Below are positions 58,535-64,000 of a stretch of 64,000 nucleotides of DNA, in pieces. How positions within the stretch are numbered: position 1 is the stretch's first letter; every line of letters begins with the position of its first letter. The notes beneath the pieces are model-generated. The model did not search any database, was not told the DNA's origin, and saw only the letters and a list, made by a program, of their open reading frames with translations. The stretch covers positions 23,210,621 to 23,274,620 of the forward strand of contig NC_090730.1 of assembly GCF_036898095.1 (NCBI RefSeq), in the 5' to 3' direction. The translations under genes were made by a program, and so were the position numbers. This stretch comes from Palaemon carinicauda. Taxonomy: Eukaryota > Arthropoda > Malacostraca > Decapoda > Palaemonidae.

Positions 58535-58590
<56 letters not shown>
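58440..58590. repeat. (TTA)n and (TA)n microsatellites
   Basis: Imperfect TTA/ATT triplets (58440-58515) run into TA dinucleotides (about 58516-58590) with a short TG insert. The open frame through them is a repeat artefact. Confidence 0.95.
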
Positions 58591-58596
<6 letters not shown>

Positions 58597-60544
58597 TATA
58601 TATTACAAAAGTTATATTACAAAGTACATACCATGTTTCAGGTCTTAGTAATTCAGCTATCAGTAGTATTGCCTTTGAAATATATTTCTAATTATCATTG
58701 TTATTATTATCATTATTATATTTACACTGTATATATAGTCTGCATTTCCTATGTGTTTCATAGTTTCTCTAAAATGTTTGACTAATTATACAGATTTTCA
58801 GTTATTCCTCAACATATTTTGTCATTCATCACTCAACATTTTCAATGATTAACAGGTAATTTTATAAATGACATGCTAGCCGAGTTAATAAATCTTCAAA
58901 AAATTCACCACGCAAACTGCAAACACAACTGTAAATAAGAGATTTAACAAAAATATAAATTGTTACCATTAAGGATGATTCTTTTCTAAGAAACCCTTTG
59001 TATTTATTCTATTCTCTGAGGATGTTTTGATTCACTTACCTTGTGAATCTTAAGCATAATACAGTCTTGTTAATAAAACTGAACTTGAACTCATACTTAC
59101 AAATAGGACCCATAATTACTAATTGTAGACGAACCTAGGAAGATCATTTTCTGACCTTTACTTTCTTATATAAAAAATTGTCATTTACTTAGGAAGAGCC
59201 CCTGAAAAATTGAATGTACTGTGCATTATAATGTTTACTTTCCACAATATCATGAAACATACTGTACATGACAGCTACCTACTCAAACCAGATACTAACA
59301 AAGCTCTAGTAATCTGACTTTATGCAAACATCTTCCATTCAATATGAGCTATAGAGACCAATCTTATGAAGTACCCTTTTAATTACCTGCCATTAAAACT
59401 ATTTTAGAAAAATGTAGCAACCTAACTCAATTAATATCTTTATTTGATATATCCTTCTTCTCTTGTGAAGACAATACATTAGTATAAATATGATTGACCC
59501 CAGATTAAAATCCTTGCACCTGACTTATAGATAATGAATTCTCTAAAAGAACTTTTTGAGATGACTGATAATTAGTTAGACCTTACCAGAAAAAAAGCCA
59601 TGCAAATTTCTCTATTAAAATTTATCCTCCAACCATATTTTTAATGCTTTGCATGGTACCTCCAATGCCACTCCTAAGATATCATATACTGTATATGAAT
59701 ACAATATTAAGAACAAATCCATTCTATTAATATTTAAATATTGTTTTTGCAAAAATAAAATCAAAGTATGACGAAAGCATGGAACAGTAAATTTTAAAAT
59801 AAATTAGTACATTTAAAACTTTAACTGGAGACTAAATTATTTCTCTCTAAACATGTTCTATATAATACAATTTGCAAACATTGAGATGGGTAAAATGTTT
59901 AAGAAGTGTTATTTTCCATTAAACCTGGAAATCTAGGTCTACTGACAGAAATAGTTATACTTAAGTGCAGAAAGGAAATTGTAATATCAATCAAATATAC
60001 CCTGTCATAGTCTAATCAAGCACTTGAACTTGCCTAACATATCAAACAAGGGATCCTAGGTCTAATCAGTTTATGAATAACTCAAGTTTTGGTCATATAA
60101 GATGTGAAATACTATACTGTACTAGACTTTCAAATAATCAATATTACTTTTTTTTTTTTGTTAAAATGCCATAAATGGCAAGGCAATATTAAAATCGTTA
60201 ATTATTCGACAAGTATCAATAAGAAATATGACATTTTATGGACCTAAGGCAGACTGAAATCTATTATCGATGAAAGTATACTATCTATTCTTACATTAGC
60301 TACTGTGCCACTTTCATGACTTTTTCAGAATTTAACTTTTGATAAACATTTGTATATCTAGAATGACCCGATATCATACTGTCAGACATGAAACTAATAA
60401 TGTATAGAACTTCAAAAGTTCAACCTTGCAGCAAAGTTTTAATGTTGAACAGGCTGGCATAAGTCTTTTTATAGTTTATATGTAATACCTGTTTTAATAT
60501 TGTTACTATTAAAATATTTTATCTTAATTGTTCATTATTTCTCA
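58591..60544. other. AT-rich stretch without recognised genes
   Basis: No gene, RNA or repeat recognised apart from a T-run near 60149-60159. Confidence 0.5.
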
Positions 60545-60655
60545 TATTGTTTATTAATTTCCTCATTTCCTTTCCTCACTGGGTTATTTTTCCCTATTGG
60601 AGCCCTTGGACTTATAGCATCTTGCTTTTCCAACTAGGGTTGTAGCTTAGCTAAT
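60545..60655 (+). repeat. Interspersed repeat copy truncated by DIRS element 3
   Basis: Same orientation and nearly the same sequence as 41436-41528 (TTTCCTCACTGGGTTATTTT, GGAGCCCTTGGACTTATAGC, CAACTAGGGTTGTAGCTTAG). It runs to CTAATAA and stops exactly where the DIRS element 3 terminus begins (CGGATTTTGAGCG), so the element appears to have inserted at the AAT-rich end of this repeat. Confidence 0.85.
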
Positions 60656-61127
60656 AAACGGATTTTGAGCGAAGCGAAAAATCTATTTTTGGGTAAGATA
60701 GCCATGTCGTCCTGATGGAAGTTCCTTAAAGGCAGCTTCCTAGGGTATATTACAACTACAGCGATATTCCCAGAGAATTTACCTTCAGGTACCCAGAATT
60801 CTAACTCCTGGAGCGAGTATCCCTAAAAAAGACCTTAGGGATATCGTAAATATCAGTGGACGTATTCTTGACACGCCTCATAGCAATCTATACCCCGAAT
60901 AGAGTTAACACTTCGTAGGGGTAAAATGGCAAGAAAACGAAAACGATAAGAAAGGGGGGAGCCGTTCATAAGGCATCCCTCCTCCCCGTTTCGAAAGCGT
61001 GCCCTGCGCCGCTCACGGCGCCATCTGTATTCCTTGTAGCGATACACGAGGTGCTACAGATACTGTATGTAGGGAGGGGTCCTACTATCCTTTTCACTCA
61101 TATTTATTTTGAAAAGGAGCAGGGCGG

Positions 61128-61232
61128 GTCCATCAGGACGACATGGCTATCTTACCCAAAAATAGATTTTTCGCTTCGCTCAAAATCCGTTTTTTGGGCT
61201 CAAGCCATGTCGTCCTGATGGAAGTATACCAG
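61128..61232 (-). repeat. Internal complementary region (ICR), DIRS element 3
   Basis: About 61131-61192 is a perfect reverse complement of the terminus at about 60656-60717 (through CTATTTTTGGGTAAGATAGC). The next block, 61193-61229 (GGGCTCAAGCCATGTCGTCC then TGATGGA), should be the complement of the other terminus outside the window. The sequence CATGTCGTCCTGATGGA is shared by both halves in opposite orientation, so the ICR itself is an imperfect palindrome. Confidence 0.92.
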
Positions 61233-62127
61233 AGCATTACTGTATCTGTGGATTCTCAATACGTGCCGTACTCCTCAAGAATGTTTCTTAGTCAACTCGA
61301 CTGACAGACCTAAGATGTTACCGTTATACATCTTTTCACTAATCATAAGCCATGAGAGTGCTTCCTGCCCCCTACAGGGAGGAGTCCTACTAGACTCTAG
61401 AAACGAACGAAGAGTACATATACCTATGTATGAATCACTCGCTAGCCAGTACCATATAGTGGTCTCACTCTATATGAAGCGAAGTCTTACGGGACTACCG
61501 TATCCAAAAGAAAAAGTCCCGACCAGCACCCTGGTCGAAGTAAAAATAGACAAAAGGTTATATCTGCGTAGGATTAAACTTGCTACTACCACCGTCCTCA
61601 GAAAGGGGTGGAGTCCTTATTGCTAAGGAAAGTATAAACCAGTATAATCCAGGCTTTGCATTAAGGAATAGGCTATTATAGATATCCCCGATTAATATAC
61701 ATAGGCTAAATGCTCAAAAAACAATATGAAATCAAAAAATATAGGTGAAGGAGACGCAAGGTTCCCGAGAACAAGTTTATTGAGAAACAATAAATAGATA
61801 TGGTCACCATAAATATGTACATATGCTAGGTGGATGACCAACAATTTTCACAAGTACTGTAGTGCATGGATGAATGATTATCTGAAAGAAAACATATGTG
61901 TCACTTACACATACCCCGGTATCAAACTTAACGTCCATGTTACTACTTTGCTGACAATAGCGTTGGCAAACGCTTGGCACCCTGTCTGTACTTATGTTAC
62001 CATCACCATCACGTTGGAACAGTCACTGTGGGCTCTGAGAGCCTACACTACCAGTTATATCAACATATATAACTAACTATTCACCCAAGAATCCAAGTCC
62101 CAAATGATTCCGCTGTTCCTCGCAGAG
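61233..62127 (-). other. 3' non-coding region of DIRS element 3
   Basis: Lies between the ICR and the recombinase stop codon. Only short unsupported frames are present. Confidence 0.6.
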
Positions 62128-63936
62128 TTAAACAGCAGGGTTAACGACGCAACCAACTGCTACCACAGACCTCTTTAGCTGCTCCACTTGCTTAGCATAG
62201 TGGCGAAAGAATACCCTGGAAGACTTCCAGCCAGTGTATGAACGAAGGTGTTCAAAATCCATAAAATTAAAGAAGTTTAAAGATGAAGCAACTTTCCTCG
62301 GATCATGACCTGCGGGTGAACTGTCAGGATCCGCTCTGCGAATAAAATATGTAATTTTCGCCCTAAGTTGATTTAAAGATAAATTCGAGCCCGATGTTTC
62401 TCCTCTGAATAGTTGGCCCCCATGGAAGTCTGAAGTTCTACGAAGATAGACCTTAAGGCATTCTACGGGACATAGAGATGCATCTTCTTTCAGAGGGCAG
62501 ATTCTCCAGGGACCCCACCTGTTGGTGGGCAACTCGTTCTTAGCGAGAAACGTAGGGTCCGGAAACAGGTTCAGTTCTCCCCCATCCAGGAACTGAACTC
62601 GGCCCTCCTCTCTCGAGAGGGCCACAATCTCACTAACTCTGGCCCCAGAAGCAAGGGCAAAAAGGAAGATCACTTTTTGAGTCAGGTCCTTCAACGCACA
62701 TTCCTCATTATCTAGTAATGAGGCAAAATGAAGGACTTTGTCTAATGACCATGAAATAGGCTTTGGAGGAGCTGATGGTCTAAGCCTAGCACAGGCCTTT
62801 GGGATCTTATTAAACATTTCGTTAGCGAGGTCTACCTGGAAGGCATATAGAATGGGTCTTGTTAGAGCTGACTTACATGTAGAAATTGTGTTCGCCGCCA
62901 GCCCCTGTCCGTGGAGGTGAATGAAGAAGGATAGGCAGAACTCCGTAGAGATCTCGTGCGGGTTCTTATCTTTGACAAAGGCTACCCATTTCTTCCATGC
63001 AGATTCGTACTGCTTCCTAGTAGACTTACACTTGTATTCTTCCAGGAAGTCGATACTATCTTTCAAGATTCCGAACCGTTTCTTCACCGCTAGGGAGAGA
63101 AAATCATGAGCTGCAGGGTTCGGGTCTTCTGTAATGAAGCGAAGACAGTCGACTTCTGGACTTGCTGGGACAGAACTGGGTCCGGGAGCGGTAGGAACTT
63201 CAGTCGTAGTTCCAGAGCCAGAGGGAACCATACACTGTTCGGCCACTTGTGGGCCACTATTGCTGCTACTCCCTTGAAGGATCTCAGTTTGTTGAGGACC
63301 CTCAACATCAGATTGTGAGGGGGAAACAGGTAGATCCTGGACCATCTGTTCCAATCGAGGGACATCGCATCTATTGCTTCTGCCGCGGGGTCCACATATG
63401 GGGACACATATTTCGGCAGCTTCTTGTTGTCCTTCGTCGCGAAGAGGTCTATCTGCAGTTCTGGGACTTGACTCAAGATGAAAGAGAATGATCCTGCGTC
63501 TAGGGACCATTCTGTCTCTATCGGTGTTACCCTGGATAGAGCGTCCGCGGTCACATTCCGGACTCCTTGAAGGTGAACTGCTGACAGGTGCCACTTCTTC
63601 TTCTCCGCCAGTCGGAATATGGCTAACATCACCTGGTTGAGAGGTGGGGATCTCGATCCCCGCCGATTCAGACATTTCACAACCACCTCGCTGTCCAGTA
63701 CCAACCTTACGTGGATCGAGTGACGTGGGGATACTTTCTTCAGGGTCAGAAGTACTGCCATAGCTTCTAGAAAGTTTATGTGAAAGGTCCCAAATAGCTT
63801 GGACCAGATTCCTTGCACTTTTTTCCGATGGGAGTGACCCCCCCACCCTACCTTTGAGGCGTCTGTGTGGATTGTCACTGACGGGGGGGGTGGCTGAAGA
63901 GGTAGAGACCTCTTTAGACGACTGGCTTGAGACCAC
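62128..63936 (-). CDS. DIRS element 3 tyrosine recombinase, intact frame
   Basis: 602 codons from 63936; the frame is in fact open to the window edge, so the true start is unknown and Met codons inside (near residues 88, 143, 198 and 236) are alternatives. Residues 1-260 are low-complexity Ser/Pro-rich and overlap the RNase H frame; recognisable recombinase begins near residue 280. Core-binding domain: 300-390 (KSTRKQYESAWKKWVAFVKD, NTISTCKSALTRPI). Catalytic: Arg433 in SGARVSEIVALS, His544 and Arg547 in GHDPRKVASS, His579-Tyr580 in VFFRHYAK. The full R-H-R-Y set is in one frame, unlike elements 1, 2 and 5. It should integrate the circular cDNA. Confidence 0.88.
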   Translation of the reverse strand: MVSSQSSKEVSTSSATPPVSDNPHRRLKGRVGGSLPSEKSARNLVQAIWDLSHKLSRSYGSTSDPEESIPTSLDPRKVGTGQRGGCEMSESAGIEIPTSQPGDVSHIPTGGEEEVAPVSSSPSRSPECDRGRSIQGNTDRDRMVPRRRIILFHLESSPRTADRPLRDEGQQEAAEICVPICGPRGRSNRCDVPRLEQMVQDLPVSPSQSDVEGPQQTEILQGSSSNSGPQVAEQCMVPSGSGTTTEVPTAPGPSSVPASPEVDCLRFITEDPNPAAHDFLSLAVKKRFGILKDSIDFLEEYKCKSTRKQYESAWKKWVAFVKDKNPHEISTEFCLSFFIHLHGQGLAANTISTCKSALTRPILYAFQVDLANEMFNKIPKACARLRPSAPPKPISWSLDKVLHFASLLDNEECALKDLTQKVIFLFALASGARVSEIVALSREEGRVQFLDGGELNLFPDPTFLAKNELPTNRWGPWRICPLKEDASLCPVECLKVYLRRTSDFHGGQLFRGETSGSNLSLNQLRAKITYFIRRADPDSSPAGHDPRKVASSLNFFNFMDFEHLRSYTGWKSSRVFFRHYAKQVEQLKRSVVAVGCVVNPAV

Positions 63937-64000
63937 GGTCTGAGAAGAGAACGTAGCCGAAGTGGGACCGGTCTCTTTACGTCCCTTCGCTCTTTCGATG
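63090..64000 (-). CDS. DIRS element 3 RNase H / methyltransferase-like ORF (5'-truncated by window)
   Basis: The frame is open for about 303 codons from the window edge to 63090. It begins with an RT-thumb-like piece (LRPWSQASRLKRSLPLQ), then RNase H with all carboxylates: TIHTDASKVGWGGHS (Asp), FHINFLEAMAVLLTL (Glu) and VRLVLDSEVVVKCL (Asp). The Dam-like segment follows: QIDLFATKDNKKLPKYVSPY and YLFPPHNLMLRVLNKL. No stop or shift is seen. It overlaps the recombinase frame along its whole visible length in a different frame, as large RT/recombinase overlaps are known in DIRS1 itself. RT catalytic motifs lie beyond 64000. Confidence 0.88.
   Translation of the reverse strand, partial: SKERRDVKRPVPLRLRSLLRPWSQASRLKRSLPLQPPPPSVTIHTDASKVGWGGHSHRKKVQGIWSKLFGTFHINFLEAMAVLLTLKKVSPRHSIHVRLVLDSEVVVKCLNRRGSRSPPLNQVMLAIFRLAEKKKWHLSAVHLQGVRNVTADALSRVTPIETEWSLDAGSFSFILSQVPELQIDLFATKDNKKLPKYVSPYVDPAAEAIDAMSLDWNRWSRIYLFPPHNLMLRVLNKLRSFKGVAAIVAHKWPNSVWFPLALELRLKFLPLPDPVLSQQVQKSTVFASLQKTRTLQLMIFSP

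Larger units (their letters stand above)
60656..64000 (-). mobile_element. DIRS element 3 (minus strand), 5' part beyond the window
   Basis: The 3' terminus begins near 60656 with CGGATTTTGAGCGAAGCGAA. The ICR at 61128-61232 repeats that terminus in inverted form and then gives the complement of the unseen other end. The tyrosine recombinase (62128-63936) and RT/RNase H/methyltransferase-like frame (63090 to window end) are open without lesions in the visible part. ORF1 and most of RT lie outside. RNase H resembles element 4 rather than 1 and 2. It is the best preserved DIRS copy here. Confidence 0.9.

Overview
The window looks like transposon-dense nuclear DNA of a crustacean, most likely a decapod and possibly a caridean shrimp. 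I infer this from the AT-rich background, long (AG)n and (AT)n tracts, several DIRS-type (tyrosine-recombinase) retrotransposons (a class known to be widespread in decapods), a LINE of a kind I recall from shrimp and crab genomes, and an interspersed repeat (core TAGCTAAGCTACAACCCTAG) that I recall from palaemonid sequences. Species assignment is recall, not proof. I found no convincing host protein-coding gene. Recognisable mobile elements make up roughly half of the window.

Layout. 1-2293: microsatellites and unexplained AT-rich sequence with a weak 31-bp repeat and a pair of CRE-like palindromes. 2299-6760: a nearly complete Ty3/gypsy (Mag-like) LTR retrotransposon with 151-bp LTRs, AGTAT target duplications, and a gag-pol frame broken by one frameshift. 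6895-7290: an orphan terminus of an old DIRS element. 7534-14236: DIRS element 1 (+ strand), structurally complete but with many coding lesions. 14715-15124: twenty perfect copies of a 20-bp minisatellite. 16240-16408: a 5S rRNA-like copy with a 47-bp internal duplication. 16700-17330 and 21161-24340: strongly decayed DIRS copies (elements 6 and 5). 25010-31090: another decayed DIRS copy (element 4) whose ORF1 appears to contain an in-frame spliceosomal intron, with upstream sequence holding a 203-bp tandem duplication. 32730-33230 and 33560-36650: LINE remnants. 36650-50580: AT-rich DNA with microsatellites, a degenerate ~30-bp satellite and interspersed-repeat copies. 50583-58207: DIRS element 2 (- strand), complete in structure but coding-dead. 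60656 to the window end: DIRS element 3 (- strand), cut by the window edge but with two intact overlapping reading frames, the best candidate for a young or active copy.

How the parts work together. In DIRS elements ORF1 (gag-like), a reverse transcriptase/RNase H/methyltransferase-like ORF and a tyrosine recombinase cooperate: the RNA is copied, and the internal complementary region (ICR), which carries the complement of both termini side by side, templates circle formation; the recombinase then integrates the circle without target duplication. All three well-preserved copies here show this ICR directly, so both termini of elements 1 and 2 can be read from their own sequence. The two elements with readable ORF1 N-termini share a cysteine motif, CX2CX4CX5CX2C. 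I did not find a clearly new biological system; the most interesting items are the diverse DIRS copies, the intron in element 4, the long dual-open frame in element 3, the perfect 20-bp minisatellite and the rearranged 5S copy.
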